From assembly GCA_021229015.1 (NCBI GenBank), contig CM037795.1, positions 19,654,378 to 19,718,377 on the forward strand: a stretch of 64,000 nucleotides of DNA. The letters run 5' to 3'. How positions within the stretch are numbered: position 1 is the first letter of the stretch; the number at the start of each line of letters is the position of its first letter. The DNA comes from Solen grandis. Its lineage: Eukaryota > Mollusca > Bivalvia > Adapedonta > Solenidae. Below the pieces are notes generated by a model that did no database searches, was not told where the DNA came from, and saw only the letters and a list, made by a program, of their open reading frames with translations. A program made the position numbers and the translations under genes. Positions 34,496-47,942 of this stretch are shown piece by piece.

Positions 34496-35763
34496 GGAGC
34501 ATAAAAATGTCATATTTAACTTCGTTTACATTCTAGCATCCACATTTATAAAGCAATCTTGATCAGATATACATAGTGAAAATAAACCAAGGATTTTTAT
34601 GCCTTGTATGGAAGTTCTGGTCCAAAATACTTAAAGTTGCCTTTAAAGCAGGGTGGTACTTGGGTGAGCAATATAGGGTCATTATGGCCCTCGTTTTAAA
34701 TTATTGATTGAAGGATAGGTGAGGTTACACAAGAAAGTTCCAAAATTGCTGATGAAATGTCATTAATGTGATACATTCATACATAAAGTATTCATACTGT
34801 TGGTAGGCCGGTTTTCTCAAAATACAATGGTATGTCGCTCTACACTTACTTGACAATGTAATTTTTGTTTTATCAGTTTTGTTGGAGATATCTTTGGAAT
34901 CCCTAGACCATAATTCATCACCCCAGTGGTCACGTACTTGACTGCAGGGCCATTTTGGGTTCAAACCCATCGGGGGCAAGAATTAAGTAAGAAATGTATT
35001 TGCTGGTAGCTAAATAATCTATTAAACATCAAAATCCTTCTATGCATTACTTACAAATGGCTCAAGGTACACAATTTTATGCATCTTGAATCCCTAAAAA
35101 AGCAATAAGTGTAGTGTACCTGAAGTGAATCTGGTCAAAATGAATGTGCAACAGAGCCAAATAGATTTTTCCAATGGCTTTTTAGAAATGAATTTGGGTG
35201 AAAGGCAAGAAAGAATACTTCAACAAACACATATTTGAACCACTGTTTATTAAAAACATAGCTTTTAGAAACTAGAAACCAGGAACTAGACCTAACAACA
35301 AAACAAAACAGATCATACAAGGTAATGATTTTAACAGTAACAATTCATAAACATTTCCACACAAAATATTTCTCTTTAGCACCAGTTATGTTACCAACTT
35401 TTATTATTAAAAGGACAGGGTAAATTGAATTTCCAAATAGAAGCATATGAAAAAGTTCTGCACAGTAATGAAGAAAATTTAATAATTTTCCAATGACAGG
35501 ATGAATTTTTGTACAACAAGCATGTTATAAATTGATTGATAATTTAATATTACTGATTTTAATAGTAGAATACCTCTTCCTAAAAAATCACCATAAAATA
35601 CAGAAAATTAGACACAGCATCTTATAAGGCCTACCCTAAGATTTAGGTAATGCAAAATAAATAAAGTAATAAATACACATAACTGCATTGCAAATGAGAC
35701 ACTTATAGTTCCAATATCACAACTTGTCCTAAAATTCTGAAATCTGGACTTCTGTATTTTCAG
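34496..35763. other. Non-genic stretch
   Basis: A decayed tRNA-B-box-like word (TTTTGGGTTCAAACCCATCG) near 34954 suggests a SINE remnant. No exon was supported until the acceptor TATTTTCAG at 35755-35763. Confidence 0.4.
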
Positions 35764-35952
35764 ACTTCCATATACAATTCAGTTCCATTTGGGATCCAAA
35801 CCACCTTATAATGAACTGTATTCTAGATCAAAATGCACCTTCAGTCGAAAAATCACAAAATACAGATTTGGATTCTAACGGTGTTGTACCTTATATTGAC
35901 GATCATGTTATAACAGAGCAAGATATAATGGCTCTACCAGCAAATTGTATGG
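35764..35952 (+). CDS. Candidate coding exon, unidentified protein
   Basis: After the acceptor TGTATTTTCAG the frame beginning at 35766 is open for about 62 codons to a possible donor (ATGG|GTAAAA near 35952). It reads FHIQFSSIWDPNHL and later VVPYIDDHVITEQDIMALP. Amino-acid composition is protein-like in an otherwise stop-rich region. The frame stays open beyond the donor to a TAA at 36036-36038, so it could also be a terminal exon. Its 5' phase fits the candidate exon at 31179-31229. The family is not recognised. Confidence 0.35.
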
Positions 35953-36242
35953 GTAAAAATAGTAAGCTTTATTTATGTACTTGTACTCAAAATCGTGGTT
36001 GTGTTTTGAAATTAATTGCCACCGCAAAAATAAATTAAAACTAGATTTGTTTTCATAGAAAACTGATGTCTCCCACCACCCCCCTTCCCTTCACACACAC
36101 ATGTACACGAGGCACAAGTGACACATGCACAAGGGTCCTCTCATCAGGGTCTGTTGTATTTGCTTTGAAAAAATTTCAGTTAAAAAAACATAAGTTTGTG
36201 ACTTGAAATAGGAATACATTGTTATTTTTCACATGTAAAAGA

Positions 36243-37225
36243 ACAAGAGGGCCAAGATGGCCCTGAATCGCTCACCTGAGATATACTGTTTGTTTGTTGG
36301 ATTTGACATCCCAACGACAGTATTTCAGTTATTTGGAGACAAAGATATAGTGCTGCCACACTGCAGTATCATGCCGCAGACATGTGGCATGATACCACAC
36401 CAAGTCACATTATCTTGACACCAGGTCAACCAGTACTGGAACTACCGTACCCTTAAATGCTGAGCGCCAAGCAAGGGAGCTATACTAGTACCATTTTTTA
36501 CGACTTTGGTACGTCATGGCCAGGGATCGAACCCACTACCTCCGGCTCTCGAGGCAGATGCTCTACTTGGCCACGGAATTTTGATGGTCACAGCTATAAA
36601 ATCAAGTGACCTCTGGGATGAGACCTAGTACCTCATCTGTGTTCATGGAGTAAAAAGTTAAAGGGCTTCCTCTCTCAATTTCTTTTCATAACTGAAATTT
36701 TGTTACAATAGCAAAAGTAGAACATGAGTCGAGAAATTGTAAAAGGGGAAATAACTCCAAAAATACTGAGGCTAGAGTTATGGGCCTTGTGCATGACACT
36801 TTCTGTCATCAATTTTTTTCATAAATGAAATTTTATTTCATTATCATAAATCTTTAGAACATGAAATTGTGATAAAGGGAAGTAACTCCAACAAGAAACC
36901 ATAGAAAATGGATTGTGCTCCAAGAAACTAGTCTTTCTCGCAGGAATAGTATGAAATCAAACAAAAGGCAGCAACTCCAAAAGATGATGTGCAAAGTTTA
37001 TGTTCTTGTGTACTGCAATTCTCCTTCATGAGGTCTATCCACCTATTAGGTTTCAAGGTTATATGTCCCAAAGTGCATGAATAATGCTCTGGACAACAAG
37101 TGTGTTCTATGGAACATGTGTGTCATCTGCTGAAGCACATGGGATGAACAGACAGATGGATGGACAGACAGACAACGGAAAAGTGATCCCTATGTGTCAC
37201 GTCTGCTTACAGCAAGTGACAAAGA
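36243..37225 (+). mobile_element. Nested cluster: family A start, SINE insertion, family C segment
   Basis: It opens with ACAAGAGGGCCAAGATGGCC then GAATCGCTCACCTGAG (the family-A 5' end), is interrupted by a family-2 SINE (36285-36585), resumes with AAATCAAGTGACCTCTGGGA, and passes into family-C-like units (CTCCAAAAATACTGAGG). It ends with a C-type terminus: the hairpin TGTTCTATGGAACA, GTGTCATCTGCTG, GTGATCCCTATGTGTC and CAGCAAGTGAC near 37221. Confidence 0.55.
36285..36585 (-). mobile_element. SINE family 2 copy inside family A
   Basis: It shares CACACTGCAGTATCATGCCG, ATGTGGCATGATACCACACC and TGCTGAGCGCCAAGCAAGGG with 51109-51485. The minus-strand head carries GTGGGTTCGATCCCTGG. This copy is uninterrupted and serves as the reference for the hairpin insertion in the 51-kb copy. 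Confidence 0.7.
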
Positions 37226-40200
37226 AATTAAGCATGAAATTTATCAAAGGGCAACGACTCCAAAAATATGGTGTGCAGACTTTAAAGTTCTTGTGCATGA
37301 CACTTTCCTCAGTGAGATCTATACCTGTGAAGTTTCAAGTTCATTGTTTTTATACTTTTTGAGTTATGTTTTGGACAAAAAGATGGACAACTCTTACAAA
37401 GACATTATATCTCCCCGGTTATCTCCCCGGTATAAATATGGGGGAGAAACATAAGAAATATTAATAATCACTGTTTGCGTCAAACCATGACCTTATAATG
37501 TGTACAGGGTAGAAATTATGTCAAATGAACTGTAACTAAATATCTGCAAGGTTTAACTTTCACATATTAATAATAAATAAATGATTCATGTCCAAGAACA
37601 ATATTGAACACTCCACAGCATGTGGTATTTGAACTGTTTTCCACAAGTTTTAATAACATACTCAGTCCATTACAAGAAGCAATTCTATGACATCATCTTT
37701 CATATATACAGCTTTATAGTATATACTTGAAGGAAGGCAGATCATGTTCTGACCAAAATGTATGTATTTCAAATTATTCTTCCTTCTGCTTTTAACAGGA
37801 ACACTTATTTGCTCAAACAATCCGTAACAGTAACACTTATTTGCTCAAACAATCCTAGTATGGCACTGTGATAAATGAATTTATTCTAAATTGCATATCC
37901 AACTTTCTTAATCAATCAACAAAGTTCAGTTGTCTCATAGATTTCATTACTGGACAGTACACTGTCAATGTATTATTTACTTCAGCATTATTCATGAAAA
38001 ATAAATGTCATTAATTATTGATGTATATTTCCAATAAAAATATTTTGAGCATACAATGTATTTTCAAAATGGACAGCAAAATAACCACATCACTTTAAAA
38101 AGCAACACAAACCTGGAACCAAATAAATTGTGAAGACCAAATCAAATATGGGTAGAGATATAAATCCTTAGTATATATTTCTAGTTACAAAAACTACTGG
38201 AAATGTTGTCTAAGTCAAATTAGATATAGAATATAAAGAATGATACAGGCATATATTTGGACCAGTACCCATATGTCAATTTTGTCTAAGATAAGCCAAT
38301 CAGCTTGTCCAATTTGAGGTCTTGTCCAAATTTATTTCTGTATTGGCCACTTCAGTATAAAACATACCGTTGAATCATTCATTTTTGTGGTGGACAATTT
38401 TGCTTTATCCACAAATATCATTCCCACTAGAAACTGTTTTTTTCACAGACTTCATGTTTTTTAAAGCATGAATCCACTAATAAATGTACCAACACAATCA
38501 ACTTACCAATTCCATAAAATCTAATATCAACAAAATTTCATGAGTTTACAGTATATTATGGCACATATCATGGCACTTACCAGTGGGTAATTCTAGTAAC
38601 AGCTTTGATAAAACAGCCCACTGTACATCCACTGTACATTAAAAGTGTGCTTACAAAATCTTAAAAGGAATTTTTACACATAATTTACAGAACTCAAGAG
38701 TAACAAGCATGTATTCAATCTATACCTACATCCCTTTTATCTTTGTCTTTATTGTAACAATATGTATGTCCTTATGTCTGAAATAAATACTGAAATAACC
38801 AATAAGGTTTCAACTTTGCCAACAATGTATATACAATTTTCAATATGCTTAGAATTTTCACTCTGCAGAAAGAAGAAGTGGGTCAGGAAGCAAATGGAAA
38901 GTAGACAAGAGGGACTATATGCTTGTTGCTAAGTTACAGATGAGCATCCAACACCTTAAAAAATATTCAGCCTAATAATTCCTCTTAGGATAGTCTGGCT
39001 TAAAATTGTGTCAGAATACTGGTATCACTAAACTACCTGTAATGCCTTTCATACATTTGTGTCTATAAAAGAACTAAAACTATACATACAAAAATACCAT
39101 AACTTGTATTGAAAATTACTGTCAAAGCCATTTATTTTTCACTAAAACTATATATATATTAATAAAATTAGCACCTACTATTATATATTTTATAATTATA
39201 ATAGCCACTACAATAAAAACTTAGGTATGTCTTGGAACACATGAGTCACTTACTGAAGTGTGACGGAAAAAATGTGAAAAGGTTCGACAGATCGACAGCA
39301 GGCGACTTAGAAGTGACCCCCAATGTGTCACCTCTGTTTACCGCCAGTGACATAAAATTAGCTATGCTACAAACTAAAACTGGAGACAGGGATGCCACCA
39401 CTTTGCACCACTTTCACCTAGTCAGGGGCCATAACTCCCCATGCCGGTGAACATTCCTATAAAGTTTCACAATTCTAGCTCAAATAAATGTATTTCATTA
39501 GATAAACATGACACACTAATTTGTGACAAAAAGACAGACAGATGGAACTCCGCAAAACTTAAAAGCCGGCGAAAAAAAACTATCATCAAATATGTAAAAA
39601 GAATGTTGCCAAATGAGAAAAACACACTAACAAGCATATTACAAAGTGCTTCTATAAACACAAATGTGGCTTTATTGCTTGAATCCTAAAATAAATCTGC
39701 CATCATAACTGCAGAAGTGCCAATTTAACTGGATATTTTATTATCAAAAATATGTACAATTTATTTTTTTGTTTTATTTCCAGTGCTGTATATTAAATAT
39801 GGTAAGGAACGGAATCACTTGATCACAAAGGCTATAACTTTGTATGAATGTATGGTAACATCATATTCTATGCCCTCTTTGATAAGTCCGATATCCAATT
39901 AGCACATGGTATAAGTTATAACATATCATTGTCAAAAGGCAACCTTAACAAAGTAATAACGCAAAATATCTACAGTTTGTTCATCTTTAAAGGTCTGCTC
40001 CACTTTCAACTTCAGTTTTTTAAGGGGTTATTTTGAAATCGAGCAACGTGAAATTGTTGTGGGAAATTGCATGTGTAGATGCTTCATATCATCTAATCAG
40101 AATCGCCAGAACAAACCAGAAGTTAACAGTGGAGCAGACTTATTAAGATGTTTAAATTGTCGACATTTATCGTTAAGACTGCCTTTTGACAATGATTCAT

Positions 40201-40495
40201 TATTCCATGCATTAATTGAATATCAGATTGATTGAACCGTGCATAGAATATGATGGCAACAAACACCTGTACAAAGTTACAACCTCCATAATCAGCGATG
40301 TCAATATTCCATGCCTAACTATGTTCAATATACAGTACAAAGGGACAAAAAAATCATTCTAGTGAAATTGGCAATTCTACAGTTCTATGCCAGTGCTAGT
40401 TCAGTCTCTTACAATATGTCTTTGGCATATTCACACACACACATTAACATTTAATAACTATATTTTCAGGTTAAAATAAAATTTGATAAAAAGAA
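37226..40495. other. AT-rich non-coding stretch with a family C remnant
   Basis: A family-C-like piece lies at about 39224-39360 (TGTCTTGGAACACATGAGTC, then GTGACCCCCAATGTGTCACC and CCAGTGACA). Otherwise there are no repeats with clear ends and no supported exon. It may be intron of a neighbouring gene. Confidence 0.4.
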
Positions 40496-40993
40496 ACAAG
40501 AGGGCCAAGGTGGCCCTGAAGTCGCTCACCAGAGAAACATTGCCTTCATTGCCTGCACTGCTTAAGAAATGAAAATGTGTTCAAATGGCAAACCTGTGTG
40601 AGGTTATGATATTTCAAGGGCCTTAAATGTAGATCTATCAGTCCAATATCAGTCATAATCTATCTCCACTGAGATACTGTTGCCATTACAACTGTGTGTA
40701 AGCTAAATGATGACTACTTCACAATTGCTGATGCTAGAGTGTAAAAAATGTAAAAATCTGGCTTATTTTATAATTCAAGGGCCATAACTTATGACTGAAT
40801 TAGCCCATATCAGCCATTATCAAACTTGGCTGAGACCTTACAGCTATAAACACTGTCATGAAGTTTTAAGATGACTGCTTAAGAAATGAAGATGCTAGAG
40901 TGTAAACAAACTAACTGTGAAGGACGGAAGGATGGACAATAGACATTCATTGGTCCTAATAGCTCATCCTGAGCACATGCTCTGCTGAGCTAA
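40496..40993 (+). mobile_element. Family A element, complete short copy
   Basis: It begins ACAAGAGGGCCAAGGTGGCC (hairpin GGGCC/GGCCC-like) then GTCGCTCACCAGAG. The core units (CATAACTTATGACTGAATTA-type) follow. It ends in CCTAATAGCTCATCCTGAGC ... TGAGCTAA at 40993. No coding content. Confidence 0.75.
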
Positions 40994-43374
40994 AAAAAGA
41001 ATTGTATTCTGTTGTAAAACATTATTCACAATTAAAAATTCAGTCAATTATCACCTTAAGAACATATTATTGTTGTGTACTGTACTTAGAATTATTGCTG
41101 GTCATATTTTTCATTCTGAGTCAACACTGAATGTTGTTCTGATTATATTAAAAATAATATATATCACCACTGATTAACAGTTTCCTGAACAGAAATCCAT
41201 CTTTTTCAAACTCAATGAACATATACTATCGCCATTCCATCAATAAATCCTGCAGTCAAAATCTACATTTTATCTATTTCATATAACAATCCAGGTAAAC
41301 ATAGCACATGAAAAAGAGCAAACGCTTGATAATAATAATGATACTATTAAAAATGTTCAAATCAACTAACTTTCTGCTATGTAACATATATAACACTGAA
41401 AAGGTTAGAGTTGGTATGTTTAAGGTTAGGATGAAACAAAACTTCCTTTATGGTTAATATATTTGTTTCACTTGACTCGGCATACATAAATAAGGAATAT
41501 ACATGTTTGTAAGCAAATAAAACAACAATACAACTCTTGTTTGTTTTAAGGATGTTTCAACAATTCAAAACAATGTCACATTAAACAATCTTAATTAAAC
41601 CAGTGAAACCATCATCGGAAACCCATAACTGCCTATTACATTTCACTACATCTGTAACTGTCAGTCTGGGAAGCATTGCTAGCACCTGCTCAATTTAAAA
41701 GATTATTGATAAACTACAGCGACCAATCAAAATGCTGCTTATACAAATAAGTACTCTGCAATCAAGATACATAACAATTAAATCAGTAACAACCCATCTT
41801 GGCCACATCATGAATAACCAGGACTGTCATTTGAAAATCCTGTCATTTGCTGATTCTGAAATTGTCACATAATAAACAAAACTAAAAATCCATGCAAGTC
41901 ATCAAATGGAAAGGTTACGGCAAGAACAAACGTTTCCATTGGTCCAAAAATCACCATTATGGGGCAATGCATGGGAGTAATGCTTTTCAAATTACCTTCT
42001 ACAAGCAAATTGAGGGCTGACCCCAAAACTGTTCAATCTCGATCTATTCTTATATAAACTTTGAAAAGTTTCAAAATGTTAACTAATACCCTCACAGGCA
42101 ATATATTGAAAGTAATGGAAAGAGTCACAGCCAGGTTACCGACGATGCCGTCATACATGGTATCAAAATGGACATAAATAAATGAACAGAAAACCTGCCC
42201 TGAATTTCTTTCATATATCTTACTTCGATTATAAACTGGTCTAACATAAAGAAAAAATTGGTTTTGCACAATATAAATCTATTTCCAACACAATTCAAAA
42301 TATGTGTATGCCTAGTAACGATTCTATGGTCAATGGTTGTATTAAAAACAACCTGCACGTCCAAAACAGGTAAAGTGGTCTTCAAAGCAAGTAATTTATA
42401 GTTGGAATGTTGCCAAATTTGCTACACAATATATGCAATGATTTGCTTATGTTTATCAAAAATCTTAAATTTGATGACTGATCTGACTTCTAAGCCACTG
42501 TTTGAAAAAAATATATACATTTATAAAAACTATGTAGATGTTCCCAGTTCACCAAATATACAATGTAAAACCCATAAGTGACACCTGAAATAAAAACATT
42601 TTGTAAATGTGCATTTTACACCTTTTTCATCAGTCTACCATATTTCTCCTAATGTACCACCTTATATCATTGAGAAACTTATATAATACATTATATGGTA
42701 TCATAAATGCCTTGATAATAAAATATGACTGATGTGACAATTCCATATGAAATATTCTACCTTCTCCATTCATTCACCTTCTTTAATTCTTTAACATAAC
42801 ATCTATTTACACAAGGAAATAAGATTACAATATGAATTTAATCTTTTTCCGATTTGAACATGTTTAAAATCTGATTTTGAAATATGTAATTTACATATGT
42901 ATTTATAAATGATCTGTCTTGATGTATTTTTGGTTTTAAATTGTACCTCAAAGCCTACATGACTGGCAAATAAAAAAACGTTTTATATAGTCAAAAAATA
43001 AACACTCAAATCATGATTATGTATTCTTCTATTTACTGCACAGAAGTAGTATATTTAAAATTTAAGTGATAAACAAAAAGAATGAAAAATATAAGAAAAA
43101 ACAAAAATTAAAATTCTTCTGAGTTCAGACTTTCAGAAATACTGTATCATAAATTTTGATGTTTTAATAATGTAGGAAAAATTACATCTATGTACAAAAT
43201 GATATCTATGTGTCAAAAGCCATTAAGGTCAACATTCCATTGAAAACAAGAAATGAATTTCGGTAAAACTGTCCCCAACTATAAAGCCGAAACTTACAAA
43301 CTGTTTGGTAACACCTCTATGTCAATATCATTAGGCATTTCCTTTGAAAATGTGTTGGTTTCATGCACTTATCT
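40994..43374. other. AT-rich non-coding stretch
   Basis: No repeat ends, RNA gene or convincing exon. The minus-strand open frames at about 42033-42385 lack flanking splice logic and are not called. Confidence 0.4.
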
Positions 43375-43675
43375 ATAATCCAATGTACCTGCACTTATCC
43401 ATAATCCAGCGTACATGCCAGCGTACATGTACCTATCTAAAATCCAATGTACAGGTCTATAACCCAATGTATAATCCATTGTACATGTCTATAATCTAAT
43501 GTACAAGCACTTATTTATAATCCAATGTACAGGTCTATAATCAAATGTACAATCCATTGTACATGTCTATTATCTAATGTACATGCACTTATCTATAATC
43601 CAATGTACAGGTCTATAATCCAATGAACAATCCATTGTACCTGTCTATAATTCAATGTACCTTTCTATAGTACAA
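43375..43675. repeat. Short tandem repeat, about 20-bp unit
   Basis: Words TCTATAATCCAATGTACAGG and GCACTTATCTATAATCC alternate about 14 times with drift. Confidence 0.8.
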
Positions 43676-44275
43676 ATGCCAGGGGTGAATTTTACTTATA
43701 AAAAATATGAAATTAAAAAGAAACTAAAAAATAGCTTGAATCCCTATTTATAAATAGCTATAAAACATAACCAGCAAAACATGAAAAGCACTCTTTTCCA
43801 CACACACAAAAAATCTTATGCAGGTGAATATTCTCAATTTTAAGCAAAATAAATTATTTTGTTATCAAGCTGAATAATATGAAATTCCCCTGCTTATTTT
43901 CATAAAATGAAATGCTGCTGCTTTTTTTTTTCTTAATTGATACACTGGAAAATAACTTTTATAAAGTAAACATAATAAACATATAATTTTACTTGTTTTT
44001 CAAATAATGCTTAGATTTTGAGGTAAATTATAAATGACAAAACTGTACAATTAATACTGCTTTTTATAAAGGAGGTCATCAACAAAATTAACATATAATG
44101 GTTGACATAAACAACAGACAAAACACACATTGTTTTATCCACTTGACTTGAACTTCAAACACTTAATATAACAAAAACCACAAACTTCTAAAATTAAAAA
44201 AATATATTTGAAACTTTTTACAATTTAAAAACATCTTTTTGAAGTCCAAAAGATGTTTGTCATTTGATTACAATA
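43676..44275. other. AT-rich non-coding stretch
   Basis: Nothing recognisable. Confidence 0.4.
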
Positions 44276-45726
44276 ACAAGAGCTGTCAGAGGACAGCACG
44301 CTCGACTATTCAAAATGCTTGTTGGTAAATCAAATGAAATCTATTTAAATTCTTGCCCTTCATAGTAATAGTAAAAAATGATATACCTTGATAGTCTGAT
44401 ACCCCTTAATATATTTATGATGTCTAAAATCAATCCCATGCCTAGTTACTGAGACATAAGCACAATAACACTGTGCATGCAAAACTTAAACCAAAAATCC
44501 AAGTTAGAAAAGGGCCATAATTTGCATCAGTCCAAAAGTTATCCTCCTGTTTTCTGATGCCCTTGAAGACACACCTTAACTTTCTAGTCAATTCCACAAG
44601 CAATTTCTGAGATATAAGGTGGATAGTAGCTTGAATAGAAAAAATTAACCATAATTCTAAGTTAAAAGGGGGTCATAATTTTTAATATATTCCATCAAGT
44701 GTTATCTTCCTTTATAGTATGATACCCCTAAACATATTAAAGATGTTTCAAATCAATCCCATGTCTGGACTCTGAGATATAAGCATGAAAGTATCTTGCA
44801 TGCAAAACTTTAACCAAAATTTCTAAGTTAAAAAAGGGGCCATAACTTGTAATATATTCCATAAAGTTATCTCCTTATAGTATGATACCCTAAACATATT
44901 AAAGATTTTCAAATCAATCCCATGCTGGATCTGGATATAAGCATGAAAGTACTTGCATGCAAAACTTTAACCAAAATTTCTAAGTTAAAAAGGGCAATAA
45001 TTTGTAACATATTCCATCAAGAGTTATCTACCATGAAAGTGATACTCCTAAACATATTAAAGATATTTCAAATCAATCCCATACCTGGATACTGAGATGT
45101 TAGCATGAAAGTACCTTGCATGCAAAACCTTAACCAAAATTTCTAAGTTAAAAAGGGGCAATAATTTGTAAAAATTCATCAAAGTTTCTACCATGAAAGT
45201 ATGATACCCCTAAACATATTAAAGATGTTTCAATCAATCATCTGATACTGAGATTAGCATGAAGTACTTGCATGCAAAACTTAACCAAAATTTCTAAGTT
45301 AAAAAGGGGCCATAATTTGTAATATATTCCATCAAGAGTTAAGTACCTTGGTTGTATGATGCCCCTAAACATATTCATAAACTTTCAAGTCAATACCATG
45401 AATGGTTATTGAGATACAAACTAGATAGTAGCTTGCATGCAAAACTTTAACCAAATTTTCTATTGCATGCAAAACTTTAACCAAAATTTCTAAGTTAAAA
45501 AGGGGCCATAATTCATATTAAATTCCATCAAGAGTTATCTACCTTGGTTGTCTGATGCCCCTGAACATATTTATTAACTTTCAAGTCAATACCATAAATG
45601 GTTATTGAGATATAAGGTTGATAGTAACTTGCACGCAAAACTTTAACCAAAAGCTGCAACGCCAACGCCGACGCCGACGCCAGGGTGACTACAATAGCTC
45701 TCATATTCTACGAATAGTCGAGCTAA
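44276..45726 (+). mobile_element. Family B element, complete, with tandem core
   Basis: It starts AACAAGA (about 44275), then the hairpin GCTGTCAGAGGACAGC, then the address word GCTCGACTATTC (44300-44311). The core is about 8 units of 130-170 bp, each with GCATGCAAAACTTTAACC and ATTTCTAAGTTAAAAAGGGG. A (GACGCC)n tract precedes the right end, where GAATAGTCGAGC (45712-45723) is the exact reverse complement of the address. The last bases are CTAA (45723-45726). Confidence 0.75.
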
Positions 45727-46686
45727 AAATGTCCTAATTCTTGGACTTTCTAATCAAACAATTAACTTTTCTGTTTTTGTAAAAATTATTTAGTAGTATA
45801 AACTAATCCTTGCAACCAATTCACAAGAGCTGGTATCTGTTAATGACAGATTTTTATTGTAAAATGAGATTTTCAAAATCCTCTATTCTTTTTCATTAAA
45901 TCTTCATAATAAATAAACCTGCTATTTGACCAATTATTCATTATAAACACAGTGCCATCGACTTACAGGCATTCTATCTGCCATTCAGCAATCAAGTTTA
46001 AAAAAACTTGTACAGCTAAATTCTGTTAAGATTTTTTACGTTTACTAGTATATCTTTTTAAGTTTAAGCAAGATAAACCAACCCTATGAGAGTTGACCAA
46101 ATTTACACTCTCAGAATCAAATTTAATTTATCACGCAGAGCTACAGATAAGCTTTCAAGTATTTTAGGCATCTATTAAAACAAATTTACAGCACAAGGAA
46201 ACTTGTTACCCTATCAACATTAGTTATTTTGCCTAACAAAGCTGTAAGACTCTGCATCATCATGCCTACATGTGAATACCCCTTGATCCCAGTCCCAAAT
46301 TATACAATCACAAGTTTTTCAACTAAAATATTTCACATTCATTGGTACATGGGGTTTACCACCAATGTTTTAGTTTGAATGCTTTGTATACATTTTTTTT
46401 CACCCTCATGAAAATCTTAAAATCAAAAACTTCAAGTTAAAATTTTAACTGGTACCTCTGCTTATTTCTGGGAACAAAAGCATGGAAATTATCACAAAAC
46501 ATGTCCTTCATTTGCATTAACATGTGTACTTTACATATGCCATGAATTGTAAAGAGAGGAAGTAAATAAGATTTTATGCTGCTTTTTTTGTATACTAGAA
46601 TTTGAAATAGTTGTTTATTTTCATATCATTCAATTGCATTTTTATATATTAACATCTTATTTGAACCTCTGATCAAGTAAGTAATA
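45727..46686. other. AT-rich non-coding stretch
   Basis: Nothing recognisable. Confidence 0.4.
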
Positions 46687-47719
46687 TACAGTCAAACCTG
46701 AACAACGGTCACCTTGGAACAATGGTCACCTGACAACCACTGTCACATCTGATTCCCCCCCATTCATTTTTGTTCTTAAAATTTACTGTAAACAACGGTC
46801 ACCTGCCTATAGCAGTCAGTGGTCAGTAATATAATATCTGCTGTGCTATAGCCCTTTGAACAATGGTCAACCTGATGGCCTTACAAAAGTTACTGCCTCG
46901 CGGGTGGGGCATGTGTCGCCAGTTTCCGGAAACACCTGGGGATACGAACATGCCAGCAAACATCTCAGTATACAGGGATGGGAGTGGGGTAATACTCTGA
47001 GGGGTGAATTCTCAATGGTTAACTGGTATGAGTTGCTTAGCAACTTCGGGATCATGGTCCTGAGAATTAAGCAAAACTGCTATTTGTCTCAGCCATAAAT
47101 AAATAGGCTTGTTTGATTAATTGTTGTTTTAACACCTCTTACAATGGCTACAATTATCCCCCATCTGTTATCAATGGATTAGCCTTCATTAATTTTTCAC
47201 CCAATTAGATAGTTTTAATGAGCAAAGCAATCTATTAGGTAAATTGAATTTTTTTGTTAGAGAGAGAATTATAAGAAAATAATTAAATGGCGAAACGAAC
47301 ATAAGGGGAAATCACCCTATTATTATTACAATACAAATGGCCGCGGATTTTAAATAAATTGCAACATGGAAGGTTTACATTTGTAAATGGACAATTAACA
47401 CACAAAATGCGAAGGTAAATTTCACTTAAGTCACGAAAATGAGTTTGTGTAATTAATTAAATTCTTTTATAAAATTAAAACTAAATAGCTCTTATAATAA
47501 TTACTTTGCTTGTGCACTTTCTGGACATCGTACACATAACAATCTTCGTAAGCAAAAGTTGATTTTTTTTTCTGCCTATCTACTGTACATGTTCATGATT
47601 CTTATGTACAGTATATCAAACTTCAAATCTTAACTGACCCTCTGAAAAAAGGTCACCTGTGAACAACGGTCACTTTTCCATTTTCCCCTGCCCAACCGTT
47701 GTTCACAGGTTTGACTGTA
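46687..47719. mobile_element. TA-flanked non-autonomous DNA transposon, about 1.03 kb
   Basis: The left end TACAGTCAAACCTGAACAAC (46687) pairs with the right end ...GTTGTTCACAGGTTTGACTG-TA (47719), allowing two bases of slippage. TA flanks both sides, as in Tc1/mariner/pogo targets. The subterminal word AACAATGGTCACC/AACAACGGTCACC is repeated several times on the left and again before the right end. There is no transposase; the 80-codon open frame at 46856 is not recognised. Confidence 0.75.
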
Positions 47720-47942
47720 CTATCTAAATGACTAATGTTATCAAAATCAAACTGCATCAAATTCCACATATAAAAACCATGATATATGAAACTGTCAAAA
47801 ATATACTGAACTTTTTATCTCGCAAGATTCTTTTCAGATGTATCTGTATACACATGTGTGTAGCAAATATCAATTAAATCAAACACATTCATAGGGTCTC
47901 AAGGTCTTTGTTATAATAAGACTTTACTGTTTAATTATGTAT
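47720..47942. other. Short non-coding stretch between elements
   Basis: Nothing recognisable. Confidence 0.4.

Noticed and set aside
38581..38631. Minus-strand 51-bp exon reading DVQWAVLSKLLLELPT with a good GTAAGT donor
   Set aside because: The acceptor is weak, the segment contains a short direct repeat (CTGTACATCCACTGTACAT), two of three frames are plausible, and no neighbour exon was found.
42033..42385. Minus-strand open frames of 78-86 codons
   Set aside because: Two overlapping frames, hydrophobic but without consistent splice sites or recognisable domain.
46856..47098. 80-codon open frame inside the TA-flanked transposon
   Set aside because: No DDE or DNA-binding motif, overlapped by a frame on the other strand; more likely chance.
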